DNA of 64,000 nt, taken from the NCBI RefSeq assembly GCF_948329515.1, contig NZ_CAOJCN010000006.1, positions 62,001 through 126,000 on the forward strand. The letters are read 5' to 3'. Position 1 is the stretch's first letter; each line of letters starts with the position of its first letter. Made by a program: the position numbers and the translations under genes. The notes under the pieces were generated by a model. The model was not told where the DNA came from. It did not search any database and was given only the letters and a program-made list of their open reading frames with translations. Origin of the DNA: Cohnella rhizoplanae. GTDB taxonomy: Bacteria > Bacillota > Bacilli > Paenibacillales > Paenibacillaceae. Shown here one piece after another: positions 32,992 to 42,259 of this stretch.

Positions 32992-33888
32992 ATGCTCGAT
33001 ATTTACACATACCAGGACGATCTCTATCCGCTCGTTACCAAATGGTTCAATGACCGGTTAGACAAGAAACGAGCAATCATCAAGCAGGTTATCGGTTTCG
33101 AATCCATCGATCGTATCGACCTGCAGGAGCAAGGTGTCGGCGGCTACGGTCTCGTGCCGAAGTATGACGGCAGCACGATCCCGGAGCTCAACCAGAAGCG
33201 CGGCTTCAAGAAGGTCTATACGCCAGAAGAGTACAGCGCCAAGGCATCGATCCAATGGAAGTATGCCAAGGTGGACATGTCCGGCGAAGCCAAGAAGGCC
33301 GGAACGCGCATGGCTGACTCGCTGCATATGACGCAGCTCCGAGCGTTCTACAACCTGTTCGCTAACGGCTGGAACGGCAGTTTCGTAGGCGCAGATGGGC
33401 AGCCTTTGTTCTCGGCCGCGCACCCGATCGCCAACGAGGTAGGCGCCGAAACTTTCTCCAACACGGGGACGGACACATTCTCGATCGCCGCGATCACGAA
33501 GACGCAGACGGCCGCACAGCGCTTCAAGACTTTCGACGGTCTCGAATTCGACTGCGACTTCAACATCGCGCTCGTGTCTCCTGAGCTCGAGCCGAAGGCA
33601 AAGGAATACTTCGGTGCGGACGCGAAGCTGATCCCGGACAGCGCGGAAAACGGTGCGAATCCGGTCAAGGACATGAACTACATCGTCATCAAGGGGTTCA
33701 GCGCCAAACAGTGGGCTGTCGGCGACAAGGACCTGATGATGGAAATGATGAAGATGGTCGAGATCACGGCGCCGACGGTCATCCGCAACAAGCCGGACAA
33801 CCCCTTGGTGACCGAGTTCGTCGGTTACATGGACTTCACCATGGGCTGGTCCGACGCACGTCAGATCTTCGGCCACAACCCGGCATAA
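32992..33888 (+). CDS. Major capsid protein
   Basis: 298 residues; forms the icosahedral shell. The segment NGSFVGADGQPLFSAAHP and the C-terminal end MDFTMGWSDARQIFGHNPA are typical of phage coat proteins with the HK97 fold. GGAAGGGGAGGGC precedes the ATG, a strong ribosome site. It follows scaffold and decoration genes. Confidence 0.85.
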   Translation: MLDIYTYQDDLYPLVTKWFNDRLDKKRAIIKQVIGFESIDRIDLQEQGVGGYGLVPKYDGSTIPELNQKRGFKKVYTPEEYSAKASIQWKYAKVDMSGEAKKAGTRMADSLHMTQLRAFYNLFANGWNGSFVGADGQPLFSAAHPIANEVGAETFSNTGTDTFSIAAITKTQTAAQRFKTFDGLEFDCDFNIALVSPELEPKAKEYFGADAKLIPDSAENGANPVKDMNYIVIKGFSAKQWAVGDKDLMMEMMKMVEITAPTVIRNKPDNPLVTEFVGYMDFTMGWSDARQIFGHNPA

Positions 33889-33900
33889 GGAGGGATCGCT

Positions 33901-34224
33901 GTGTCTGGATTGGATGGAAAAGGCACGACGTTCCCCGGCGGCGTGAACGGTCTCGGCGTCTCCCTCGTCGCTTCGGCCACGTTCGACCCGTCATCGCTGG
34001 TTGACGGCGCGGGAGTCACCTCGAGCCCGATCATGGTGCCCGGCGCGGCATTTGGAGACTTCGTTCAAGTCGCTGCGCCTTACGATCTGCAGGACATCAC
34101 GGCTACTGCCTACGTATCCGCGGCCAATACCGTCGAGATCCGGCTGCAGAACGAGTCCGGGGCGACGGTAGACCTTGCGAGCGGAAAATGGCGCGTGCTC
34201 GTCCTGAAGGGACTGGGTGGTTAA
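33901..34224 (+). CDS. Small virion protein, possible decoration or spike
   Basis: 107 residues from GTG 33901 (AAGGAGGGATC upstream). All-beta character (VEIRLQNESGATVDLASGKW), similar to small capsid-associated beta-barrels. Exact role unknown. Confidence 0.55.
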   Translation: MSGLDGKGTTFPGGVNGLGVSLVASATFDPSSLVDGAGVTSSPIMVPGAAFGDFVQVAAPYDLQDITATAYVSAANTVEIRLQNESGATVDLASGKWRVLVLKGLGG

Positions 34225-34225
34225 T

Positions 34226-34402
34226 ATGCCGGAAACGACGCACGAGTGGGTACCGACAAGCCGGGAAGGCAAGCAGAAGGAGCAGATCGAGCACATTCCG
34301 ACGATCAAAGCATCCGAGGATGGCGCCGACAAGGAGACCGTCCGGCTGTGGAATCTCATGGTCAAGACGTTGAAAGAGAACGGACTCATGAAAGATAAGT
34401 AA
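34226..34402 (+). CDS. Small late protein
   Basis: 58 residues, charged and helical (KEQIEHIPTIKASEDGADKE). Begins 1 nt after the previous stop. Not recognised. Confidence 0.5.
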   Translation: MPETTHEWVPTSREGKQKEQIEHIPTIKASEDGADKETVRLWNLMVKTLKENGLMKDK

Positions 34403-34409
34403 CGGACCG

Positions 34410-34434
34410 GGGAGGGCGGAAGCTCTCCCTTTTC
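34410..34434 (+). terminator. Terminator after capsid genes
   Basis: GGGAGGGC and GCTCTCCC form an 8-bp stem (one G-U) with a GGAA loop, followed by TTTTCC. Confidence 0.75.
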
Positions 34435-34458
34435 CTATTTTCCGGAGGTGTTCAGGTT

Positions 34459-34740
34459 ATGCAACTGCAACGTGCATATCAGATCGTAGATACGAATGTT
34501 ATCGCCCTAACCGACACGGCGCAGGATATCGCAATCAATGGTCGAGTGTGCTTGATCACCAATGCCGGCGCGCAGCCGGCCTACATCCGGCCAAAGGCTC
34601 AGGGGGCGGCGACTGCGTCGACGGGATTCATGCTGGCAGCTGGGCAGGCGCTGCCGATCTTCGTGAGCGTAGACGGCACGCTGTCGGCAATCTCCGACGC
34701 GACCGGGACCAGCCTATCAATCCTATTCCTCGACGTGTGA
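34459..34740 (+). CDS. Small virion protein
   Basis: 93 residues with GGAGGTG upstream. Beta-rich (VIALTDTAQDIAINGRVCLI). Located between capsid and tail-adaptor genes. Not recognised. Confidence 0.55.
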   Translation: MQLQRAYQIVDTNVIALTDTAQDIAINGRVCLITNAGAQPAYIRPKAQGAATASTGFMLAAGQALPIFVSVDGTLSAISDATGTSLSILFLDV

Positions 34741-34751
34741 GGTGAACAGCG

Positions 34752-35324
34752 ATGAACCTGGGCGAAGCAAAGACGCGGGCGATCAAGCTCATCAACGAAT
34801 ACAGCAACAACGGCGCACTGATTCCGGTCGCGAGCAATCGGGACTACACGCTGCGGATGAATGCACTGGCCGATGACGCGCAGCGCGAAATATCCGACAA
34901 GGTGTCCATCGACGGCTCGACCGAATACGTGCAGCAGAAGGGACTGCCGCCCGGTTACAACAGCTACGACTTGCCGGCGGACTTCAGATCGATTCGCTAT
35001 GTCCAGCGCAACGAGCGCGCCTTTTACGATTTCACGATCGAGGGCGGCAAGTTCAAGATCAATAAGCGCCACGATGGCACATTTACGCTTTACTATGCAA
35101 AGTATCCGACGGAGATAACGGATGCCACGCTGGACAGTTACACCTTCGAGATCGACCTGGAAACGCATCGCTGGATCCCTTACTACATTGGCGGCATGGT
35201 CGTCGCGGACGAGAACAGCGAGATCAGCAACAAGCTGCTGAATATTTACTACGAAGGCATAGGCGGCCTGTCCAAACGGCGCACAAGCGGACCGCGGACG
35301 GTTGCCAATACGATGGGGTGGTGA
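34752..35324 (+). CDS. Tail adaptor (head-tail connector, P22 gp4-like)
   Basis: 190 residues. Probably binds under the portal ring to close the head. The N-terminal helices (LGEAKTRAIKLINEYSNNGA, then LRMNALADDAQREISDKV) and the GLPPGYNSYDLPADFRSIR segment are characteristic of short-tailed-phage adaptors. Next gene is the tail hub, as in P22. Confidence 0.75.
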   Translation: MNLGEAKTRAIKLINEYSNNGALIPVASNRDYTLRMNALADDAQREISDKVSIDGSTEYVQQKGLPPGYNSYDLPADFRSIRYVQRNERAFYDFTIEGGKFKINKRHDGTFTLYYAKYPTEITDATLDSYTFEIDLETHRWIPYYIGGMVVADENSEISNKLLNIYYEGIGGLSKRRTSGPRTVANTMGW

Positions 35325-35330
35325 TAAATC

Positions 35331-37121
35331 ATGCCGATCTTCCCGGCCGCTAGCCGGCGGTCTCCGACGCCCATGCGGATCACGCGGTTCCGGGGGCTTA
35401 ACGTATCTGAGGACCCGACGCAACTCGCCGACAACGAATCGCCGGACATGCTGAACATGCTGCTGGACAACGAGGGCGCGCCGCAGAAGCGTACTGGTTA
35501 CAAGGAGGTGCTCGCCAGTCTGGGTGCCGGCCCTATCCTCGGCATCTTCAGGTTCGGCACAGCCATCCTCGTCGCGCACGGCACGACGCTGCGGAAGTAT
35601 GCAGAAGACTTCACGGGCGGCACGGTGCTGTTGTCCGGCATGTCCGGAAACCGTGTGAGGTTCTTCGTAATGAATGAGTTCTGCTACATCATGGACGGCG
35701 TCCACTACCTCCAGTTTGACGGCACGACGCTGCAGGACGTAGTCCCGTACATTCCGACGTTAACGATCTCTGCGGCGCCGGCTGGTGGCGGACAGGTATT
35801 TGAGCAACGCAATCTCCTCGGGGCTGGGTTCGAGCAGAGTTTCAGCGGAGACGGGACGGCTACCGCATATCACCTGATCCTCTCAGGTCTCGATGCGACG
35901 GCCATCGTGGCCTCCACGGACGGCGGTGCGACATACAACAAGGTGGAGACGACGGACTTCACGGTTAATCGCACGACGGGCGTCGTGACATGGCTTACCG
36001 CTCCGGCGCTGGGCGTCAACAATGTCAAAATCCGTGCATTTAAGACGTACGGAGACGGCGACAAGATACGGAAGTGCACCGGGTTTAAAATCTTCGGCGG
36101 CACCAACGACACGCAGGTATTCATGTGGGGCTCTGATGCCAATACGCTTTTTCGTTCCGATATTGGTCGCCCGAATTTCTTTCCTGAAAATTTCTATCAG
36201 AAGGTCGGATCAAACGCTGAGAAGATCATGGCGATGAATGTCCAGTACGATACGGCGGTCATCGAAAAAGAACGGTCGAAGTGGGGGATGACCTACAACG
36301 ACAACGGGACGAACATCACGTTCCCGGTCCGGCCGATTAACGATACGATCGGCTGTTTGGCGCCGGAGTCTTCTCAGATCGTCGAGAACAACCCAGTTAC
36401 ATTGACGCGACAAGGCTTGTATATGCTCGCTGGCGGCACGGTCCGGGACGAACGGAACGTGTCTCACCAGTCGCGCCGGGTTGATCGCATGCTGCTGCGC
36501 GAGGCCGGGCTGGCCGGCGCGATCGGCTTCGACTTTGACAAAAAGTATTATCTGGCGCTAAATGGTCGGGTATATGTTTGGGATTACTTGCAGCCGACGG
36601 CAGAAGATCAGATCGGCGAGTGGTACCTATACGACAACATGCCGGTCTCTACCTTCTTCGACCTGGACGGCAAGCTCTACTTCGGAACGACGAACGGCGA
36701 GATCATGCGCGTCTCCGATCCAGATGAGCTGGACGCCTACAGCGACAATGGCGAGGCGATCCAGGCGCACTACATGACAAAGCAATTCGACATGGGGGCC
36801 TTCGACATCCGCAAGAATGTGCCCCGTATCTACACGACCATCAAGGCCGACATCCAGACGACCGTTGAGATTTACACGCTCGACGGACGCGGCACCAACA
36901 CGCTCCAGGGCACGGCGAGCGCATCACTGATTAGTTACGCCGAGTTCGATTATGGCTATTTTACGTATCTCGTGACGGCCTTCCCGACAGTGCTACGCAG
37001 CAAAATCAAGCTGAAGAAAATCACGCACATGCAACTGAAGTACGTCAATGATAAGCCGCACCAGAGCTTAAAGATTCTCGGAATCTCATTCGAGCCGATT
37101 TACGGCAGCCCAGTCAAGTAG
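35331..37121 (+). CDS. Tail hub protein (P22 gp10-like)
   Basis: 596 residues. Opens with FRGLNVSEDPTQLADNESPD, where many such proteins have a GLN-EDP-L-ENE motif. A repeated beta-rich body follows (TFFDLDGKLYFGTTNGEIMR), consistent with a propeller-like hub that stabilises packaged DNA and carries tailspikes. It is placed between adaptor and tailspike genes. Assignment is by order, size and motifs. Confidence 0.72.
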   Translation: MPIFPAASRRSPTPMRITRFRGLNVSEDPTQLADNESPDMLNMLLDNEGAPQKRTGYKEVLASLGAGPILGIFRFGTAILVAHGTTLRKYAEDFTGGTVLLSGMSGNRVRFFVMNEFCYIMDGVHYLQFDGTTLQDVVPYIPTLTISAAPAGGGQVFEQRNLLGAGFEQSFSGDGTATAYHLILSGLDATAIVASTDGGATYNKVETTDFTVNRTTGVVTWLTAPALGVNNVKIRAFKTYGDGDKIRKCTGFKIFGGTNDTQVFMWGSDANTLFRSDIGRPNFFPENFYQKVGSNAEKIMAMNVQYDTAVIEKERSKWGMTYNDNGTNITFPVRPINDTIGCLAPESSQIVENNPVTLTRQGLYMLAGGTVRDERNVSHQSRRVDRMLLREAGLAGAIGFDFDKKYYLALNGRVYVWDYLQPTAEDQIGEWYLYDNMPVSTFFDLDGKLYFGTTNGEIMRVSDPDELDAYSDNGEAIQAHYMTKQFDMGAFDIRKNVPRIYTTIKADIQTTVEIYTLDGRGTNTLQGTASASLISYAEFDYGYFTYLVTAFPTVLRSKIKLKKITHMQLKYVNDKPHQSLKILGISFEPIYGSPVK

Positions 37122-37137
37122 GGGAGGACAGACGACG

Positions 37138-39621
37138 ATGCTCGAGAAATTGAACGGATTTACATTTAACCATTCGGACCAGGCGGATCGGCTTTCGGAT
37201 AGTCTCACTGCGGACGAAGTCAAAGAAAAATTCGACAGCCGGGGCGAGGAAGTAAGGCTCGCTCTAAACGCGATTGTCGATGCTTTGACTGCGACCACAT
37301 CCGGCGACAGCGGTGCCTCAACCATCGGCGTAACCAGCATTACGGATCTCGACGGAAATACCGTTCAGGCATTATTGCAATCAATCCGAGATACGTTGAA
37401 GGGCAACACAGGAGCTTCGTTTGTCGGGACATCTGCCATTGCGGGACTATCAGGCTCAACGGTTCAAGCATTGTTACAAGCTCTGAAAACGTTAATCGAC
37501 GAACAAGGCAGTCAGAGTTCAGCTTCCTTTGTCACCAAAACGGAGCTTACCAATGCGCGTAAACTTTCCGAAACGGGCAACTTCACCGGCTCATGGTTTG
37601 GAATATCCAGTCCGGCCATGGCGGATCCAGGCATAGCCGGCGTTGTACAGAGCCATACCCAGGAGTTTATCGAGCGCGGCATCAACGTGAAGGACTTCTC
37701 CGCGTCGGCGAGTGATCGAACGACGACCGGAAGCATTACGAGCGGATCCAACTCGCTGTCTGTGGCTTCGGCGATCGACTTCAAGGTAGGCCAGGGTGTA
37801 AACATTCACGGGTTATACGAAGTGAATAGCTTGAATATAACCGCGGCTGCTACTGCTTCCGGAAACTGCTCGCTTTCTCTCGACGGCGTAACCTTCACCG
37901 TAGCTCTCGTCAACGGAGATTCAGCAAATACGGTTGCAACGAAAATTAGGGCGGCCGTATTTCCCGGATGGACGACGGGAGGATCAGGCGCCAACGTCAC
38001 CTTCACGGCTACTACGACTGGAAACCAGGTGGCGCCAACATATTCGGCCGGGACGACCGGGGCGGCGGGCAACATCGCAACGACGCTCCAAGGAACAGAG
38101 GACTTTATAACGAAAATCAGCGCGATTAACGGAACGACGCTGACGTTGACGGACAGTGCGCTCACTTCTATTACTGGGGGCGTCGTCGCGCATGATGACT
38201 CGGCAGCGATTATGGCGGCAATCAACAGCGCCGATTCCGCACTCGGTAGCGTGGTCATTTTCCCACCTGGCGTTTATATGGTGTCGAGCGTCACGATTAA
38301 TAAAATAAGCATCCATCTTCAAGGTCACGGTGCGACGATCGTAGCAACAAATCGAAGCACGAATGTGATATTGCTCGACGGTGCTGCTGATATAAAGATC
38401 CAGGGTTTCCGGGCAATGACGACGTTTGGAATTCCTAACGACGAGGATTCTGGATATTTCATTTACGGCTCCGGAGATCGGGCTCTCATTTCCAACAACC
38501 AAGTATCTGGCTTGGGACTCTGTCGTATCAAAGACTCGAAAGAGGTTCGGGTCGAAAATAATCATTGCGAGAGCAATTTTGATTCGGAGTATCTTTTCAA
38601 TGAAGGCAAAGAAGTATCGCTGCATTATGGCATTATGATCAGAAATTGCTTCGACTTCTGGGTCCTCAAGAACAATGTGAAAAATTATGCACGTGACGGC
38701 ATTAAGGTCCAGGACGAGATGAACAATTTCGGTGAATACGGCGTTATTGCATTCAACACGTGCGACGGAATGAAAAACGATGACGGCATCGACATTTACA
38801 ACGCGGGCAGGCATCTAGTCATCCACGGGAACATAACGAAGAACTGCCAAAAAGGGTTGAACATTAAGGTCGATAATACAACCGTTTTCGAGCAGACCTA
38901 TTCGGAAAGAAACATTGTCACCTCGAATATTGTTATTGGCGGCAGCTACAATAGCGTGAAAAATCCCAACCAACAAGGCATCAACGCTTGCTCGAACTAT
39001 TCGATTTACGCCAATAACTATATCGAAGGCATTTCAAACGGTTTCGGCATCCGCGTGGGGCAATCGACATTTTCGACCAACGACATTCTGATTTTCAACA
39101 ATGAGATCGTCGATTGTCCTAATTCGTACGGGATTTACGTTAACCCTTTGAGCAAAAGAGCTTACTTCTCCAATAATCGAATTAAAAACGTCGGCTTGAA
39201 CGGGATGGAAATTCTATCGGGCGACTTCTATCTTCAGGGAGGAGAGATAATCGATTGTGTTGGACGAGGTCTCAATGTAGCGCCCACGCAAAATATAACA
39301 GGGGATTTTGTCATCAATGGACTACGGATTAAATCTACTGGCACGGCCCTTGATTTTGGATTGAGATTTAATCCTTCTAACACAGGGGGGCAAGTGACCG
39401 CGTGCAGTGTCTCAAACGTGACAACGGCGTTTAGAGATGATACGACGGGCAGGCTTGTCATCGATCGGAACAATAGCTGGAACACTATGTCGGGGGCGAC
39501 CGCTAATCGCCCGGGCACATTTAGCCGCAGGCCGGGGACGATTTACTTTGATACGGACCTTTCCAAGAATATCACATGGAACGGGACCGCCTGGACTAAT
39601 ATGGATGGTTCTGCATTATAA
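37138..39621 (+). CDS. Tailspike with right-handed beta-helix
   Basis: Host-surface recognition and probably polysaccharide-cleaving protein. 827 residues. The N-terminal helical region (about 1-140) has two repeats around TVQALLQSIRDTLKGNTGAS and TVQALLQALKTLIDEQG, likely the particle-binding trimer part. A pectate-lyase-like beta-helix (about 300-760) has many IxxNN turns (ISNNQVSGLGLCRI, VLKNNVKNYARDGIKV). The C-terminal IYFDTDLSKNITWNGTAWT cap is common in phage fibres. Catalytic residues cannot be fixed from sequence alone. Sequence is less GC-rich than the neighbours. Confidence 0.85.
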   Translation: MLEKLNGFTFNHSDQADRLSDSLTADEVKEKFDSRGEEVRLALNAIVDALTATTSGDSGASTIGVTSITDLDGNTVQALLQSIRDTLKGNTGASFVGTSAIAGLSGSTVQALLQALKTLIDEQGSQSSASFVTKTELTNARKLSETGNFTGSWFGISSPAMADPGIAGVVQSHTQEFIERGINVKDFSASASDRTTTGSITSGSNSLSVASAIDFKVGQGVNIHGLYEVNSLNITAAATASGNCSLSLDGVTFTVALVNGDSANTVATKIRAAVFPGWTTGGSGANVTFTATTTGNQVAPTYSAGTTGAAGNIATTLQGTEDFITKISAINGTTLTLTDSALTSITGGVVAHDDSAAIMAAINSADSALGSVVIFPPGVYMVSSVTINKISIHLQGHGATIVATNRSTNVILLDGAADIKIQGFRAMTTFGIPNDEDSGYFIYGSGDRALISNNQVSGLGLCRIKDSKEVRVENNHCESNFDSEYLFNEGKEVSLHYGIMIRNCFDFWVLKNNVKNYARDGIKVQDEMNNFGEYGVIAFNTCDGMKNDDGIDIYNAGRHLVIHGNITKNCQKGLNIKVDNTTVFEQTYSERNIVTSNIVIGGSYNSVKNPNQQGINACSNYSIYANNYIEGISNGFGIRVGQSTFSTNDILIFNNEIVDCPNSYGIYVNPLSKRAYFSNNRIKNVGLNGMEILSGDFYLQGGEIIDCVGRGLNVAPTQNITGDFVINGLRIKSTGTALDFGLRFNPSNTGGQVTACSVSNVTTAFRDDTTGRLVIDRNNSWNTMSGATANRPGTFSRRPGTIYFDTDLSKNITWNGTAWTNMDGSAL

Positions 39622-39626
39622 ATCCG

Positions 39627-39655
39627 TTCAGATTCCCGAATAGCCATGTTATAAT
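39627..39655 (+). promoter_or_regulatory. Candidate own promoter of the aldo/keto reductase gene
   Basis: TTCAGA (39627-39632), 17-bp spacer, perfect TATAAT (39650-39655), in the short gap after the tailspike stop. It would allow expression in the lysogen, apart from late transcription. Confidence 0.55.
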
Positions 39656-39684
39656 TTCTGGAAAAACATGAAGAGGTCTAATCC

Positions 39685-40581
39685 ATGAAATATAGATCGT
39701 TGGGGAAAACGGGATTAAAGGTATCAGAGCTCAGCTTCGGCGCAGGCGGCTTCTGGGGGATGCGCTCGTTTGATGAAAAAGAAGCCGCAAGATTGCTTGA
39801 TGTCGCATTGGATAAAGGCGTTAATCTAATTGATACCGGGCCAAATTACAGCGGAGCTAACGCGGAAATTAGGCTCGGTAGAGCTCTTAAAGGGAAAATT
39901 GGTTCGGTTGTCTTCGGCACAAAGGTTGGCACTCATTATCTGAACGGCAAGCATGTAAAGGACTATTCGCTCAAGTCAGTAGAGCGGAGCATCATGCAGA
40001 GCCTAAACAACCTTCAGACCGATCATATCCCCTTGTTGCAGCTGCATAGTCTTCCGAGACACATGCCCGATGAAACCATGTCCTACCTTTTTAAATTAAA
40101 AAGGGAAGGGGTTATAGGCCATTTAGGGGCTTCTGTTGGCGGTGAAAATGCAAAGAAAGTAATTGCTGACGATCATTTCGATACGATCATGATCCAGTAC
40201 AACGTCATTGAAAGAAGGTCGCCAGCGGAATTAATTCAACGCGCCGGTGAGAAGGGTATGGGGGTGCTGATTAAATCACCACTCGCCCAAACGCTTTACT
40301 CTAATGATATCTTGAAGGTTCGAAAAATGAGCGATGTATGGTATCTCTTGAGGGCCTTAAAGAATCATCGAGCAAAGTTTCTTAAGGGAATGAAGTACCG
40401 GTTCATTAACGAAATTCCCGGATTTAAGGGGAGTGAAATCGCTCTTGGCTACGTTCTGCAAAACCCTCACGTTTCTAGCGCTGTAATTGGAACGGTAAAT
40501 GAGAGCCATCTAGTAACTAACCTGTTGACGTCTGAGAGATCTGTGCCATTGGAAGTCGTAAGGCGGATTGAAGCATTGTAG
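39685..40581 (+). CDS. Aldo/keto reductase (phage cargo)
   Basis: NAD(P)H-dependent oxidoreductase with a TIM barrel. 298 residues. The full catalytic tetrad is present: Asp50 and Tyr55 in NLIDTGPNYS, Lys80 in VVFGTKVG, His121 in LLQLHSLP. The end has the usual cofactor-binding SSAVIGTVNESHL. GAAGAGGTC precedes the ATG. It is not a virion gene, is AT-richer, and has its own promoter, so it looks like lysogenic cargo. The substrate is unknown. AKRs occur in surface-sugar pathways, and its place next to the tailspike may hint at that. Confidence 0.9.
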   Translation: MKYRSLGKTGLKVSELSFGAGGFWGMRSFDEKEAARLLDVALDKGVNLIDTGPNYSGANAEIRLGRALKGKIGSVVFGTKVGTHYLNGKHVKDYSLKSVERSIMQSLNNLQTDHIPLLQLHSLPRHMPDETMSYLFKLKREGVIGHLGASVGGENAKKVIADDHFDTIMIQYNVIERRSPAELIQRAGEKGMGVLIKSPLAQTLYSNDILKVRKMSDVWYLLRALKNHRAKFLKGMKYRFINEIPGFKGSEIALGYVLQNPHVSSAVIGTVNESHLVTNLLTSERSVPLEVVRRIEAL

Positions 40582-40618
40582 ACAAGCAGTGCGACAAAAT
40601 TGTAAATGAGGCGATCAT

Positions 40619-42199
40619 ATGGCAGTGAACCCCGCCATTGATGCGGAAATCAAACGGAAGGCCGCTGCCGGCATAGCGCTCACTAGTCCGACGGCGGAAA
40701 CGAGTGCGCTTTATAAGGCATATCAGCAGAACCAGACGGCGGCGGCTACAGGAAACAAAGCGATAACAACTGCAACGACCAGTAATGCAATCGGTGCTTC
40801 GCCGACGGTCTCTGCAATCGCCAATGCTTCTAATGCAACTCCTTCCACCACTGGCGCAGCAGCAACAACATCGGCGCCGACGACGAACTACGGGGGAAAG
40901 GGAAGCCCCCTGAACGAGATTCTATTCAGCAAGAAGCAATACGACTCAGGGAACAAACTTTGGGCAGCCAAGAACGCGCAGTCCTATTACGACCAGCTTA
41001 ATCCTCAAGAGCGCGCCTTGGTTCAAGGAATGAACACACAGCAGCTCGAGTCGTACATCAATAGCAAGAACGCCGGCGGAGGTGCGGGAACAACAGGTGC
41101 GCCAGGAACGACCGGACAAGGCTCCTCCAGCCTCATAAACGAAATGTACGACAATAGCCTTGCAGCTCAACTTCAGGCCCTGCGAAAAGCCCGTGAAACG
41201 GCCCAGCAGGGCCTGAACTCTGTCGAGACGACGGCCAAGCAGAGCGCCTACCAGAACCGGAATCTTGCGGACGCATCGACGCAGCAGAGTGCACAGCGGC
41301 TCCGGTCGATCATGGCGGAACAGGGCCTGCTCGCTTCTGGCGACAACGTAACGGCGAACGTCGCCCTGCAGTCAGCAGGCCAGAACAACCTGAACGCGAT
41401 CAACCAGGCCGAGGCAAACACGCTGCAGGACGTCATGGAGCGCCGTGGAGTTATCAACAACAACGCTGAGCTTGACGAACAGGCACTGGCGAAAGAAGTC
41501 GCGGCAGCTCGTGCGAATGCGCTTATCCAGGACCAGTACCATCAGGATGACATGGGGCTGCAGATCGGGGGATTGACCGGGACATATAACGGGACGCGTA
41601 CGCTCGCCGGCGTTGCTTCAGATCAGGCGGCACAACAGCAGTCTTGGAGTCAAAACTTTCAGAAGCAGCAATTCGCCTACCAACAAGCGCGCGACCAGAT
41701 TGCGGATGCACAGTTTAAACAGCAGTTCGACCAAGATGTGAAGATGCAAGGTCTGAACTACGCTCTGAACCGGCAGGTGAGCCTCGGAAATTTGTCGCTT
41801 GCTCAGGCGCAACAGGCTCTGTCGGCTTCAAACTCCTCGGCGGACAATTATCGCCAGGATACCAGCGAGACGTACGGCCGATTGTTCGATGTCTGGCAGC
41901 TCACTGGGAAGGCGCCTGCCGGTCTGGAATCTTTCGGTATCGCCGCTGGCACGCCGTTAAAATCCGACTCATCAGGCAGTGGCAACCAGGCCTCAGCATA
42001 TGATGGCGCGGTAAAGAATCTGGATACGATGGCCACTTACAACAAGGACGAATACGGAAACAACAAGCTTTCTAACTCGACCGCCGTCGAGACAGCGATC
42101 TTGCAGTCCGGCCTGTCCCCGTACGAGATGTGGCAGCTTTACAACCGATACGGGATTCCATGGTCCGGCGATGTACCGGCTAAGACCTCGGGAAACTGA
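40619..42199 (+). CDS. Ejection/internal virion protein (0-frame product)
   Basis: 526 residues, Ala/Gln/Asn/Thr-rich. A disordered N terminus (about 20-100, ATGNKAITTATTSNAIGASP) leads to a helical body (about 180-450; ALRKARETAQQGLNSVETTA, FAYQQARDQIADAQFKQQFD). Composition and position after the tailspike match P22-type proteins injected with the DNA. The frame stops at UGA 42197, directly after slippery G GGA AAC. A -1 shift there would extend it by 134 residues of wall hydrolase (see 42190-42259 and 42196-42600). Confidence 0.72.
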   Translation: MAVNPAIDAEIKRKAAAGIALTSPTAETSALYKAYQQNQTAAATGNKAITTATTSNAIGASPTVSAIANASNATPSTTGAAATTSAPTTNYGGKGSPLNEILFSKKQYDSGNKLWAAKNAQSYYDQLNPQERALVQGMNTQQLESYINSKNAGGGAGTTGAPGTTGQGSSSLINEMYDNSLAAQLQALRKARETAQQGLNSVETTAKQSAYQNRNLADASTQQSAQRLRSIMAEQGLLASGDNVTANVALQSAGQNNLNAINQAEANTLQDVMERRGVINNNAELDEQALAKEVAAARANALIQDQYHQDDMGLQIGGLTGTYNGTRTLAGVASDQAAQQQSWSQNFQKQQFAYQQARDQIADAQFKQQFDQDVKMQGLNYALNRQVSLGNLSLAQAQQALSASNSSADNYRQDTSETYGRLFDVWQLTGKAPAGLESFGIAAGTPLKSDSSGSGNQASAYDGAVKNLDTMATYNKDEYGNNKLSNSTAVETAILQSGLSPYEMWQLYNRYGIPWSGDVPAKTSGN

Positions 42200-42259
42200 C
42201 TAGCTCCGGTTCTGGCGGCTCTTACGGTGCGCTGGGTGGCGTACTTAAGGGAACCGGAG
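42190..42259 (+). promoter_or_regulatory. Programmed -1 ribosomal frameshift signal
   Basis: Slippery heptamer G GGA AAC (42190-42196, in the 0 frame as spaced), 0-frame stop UGA at 42197-42199, a 7-nt spacer (42197-42203), then stem CTCCGGTTC (42204-42212) pairing perfectly with GAACCGGAG (42251-42259). After the shift the ribosome reads CTG ACT AGC TCC in the frame that is open to 42600. Every element matches known -1 signals such as the lambda G-T site (G GGA AAG). Confidence 0.8.
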
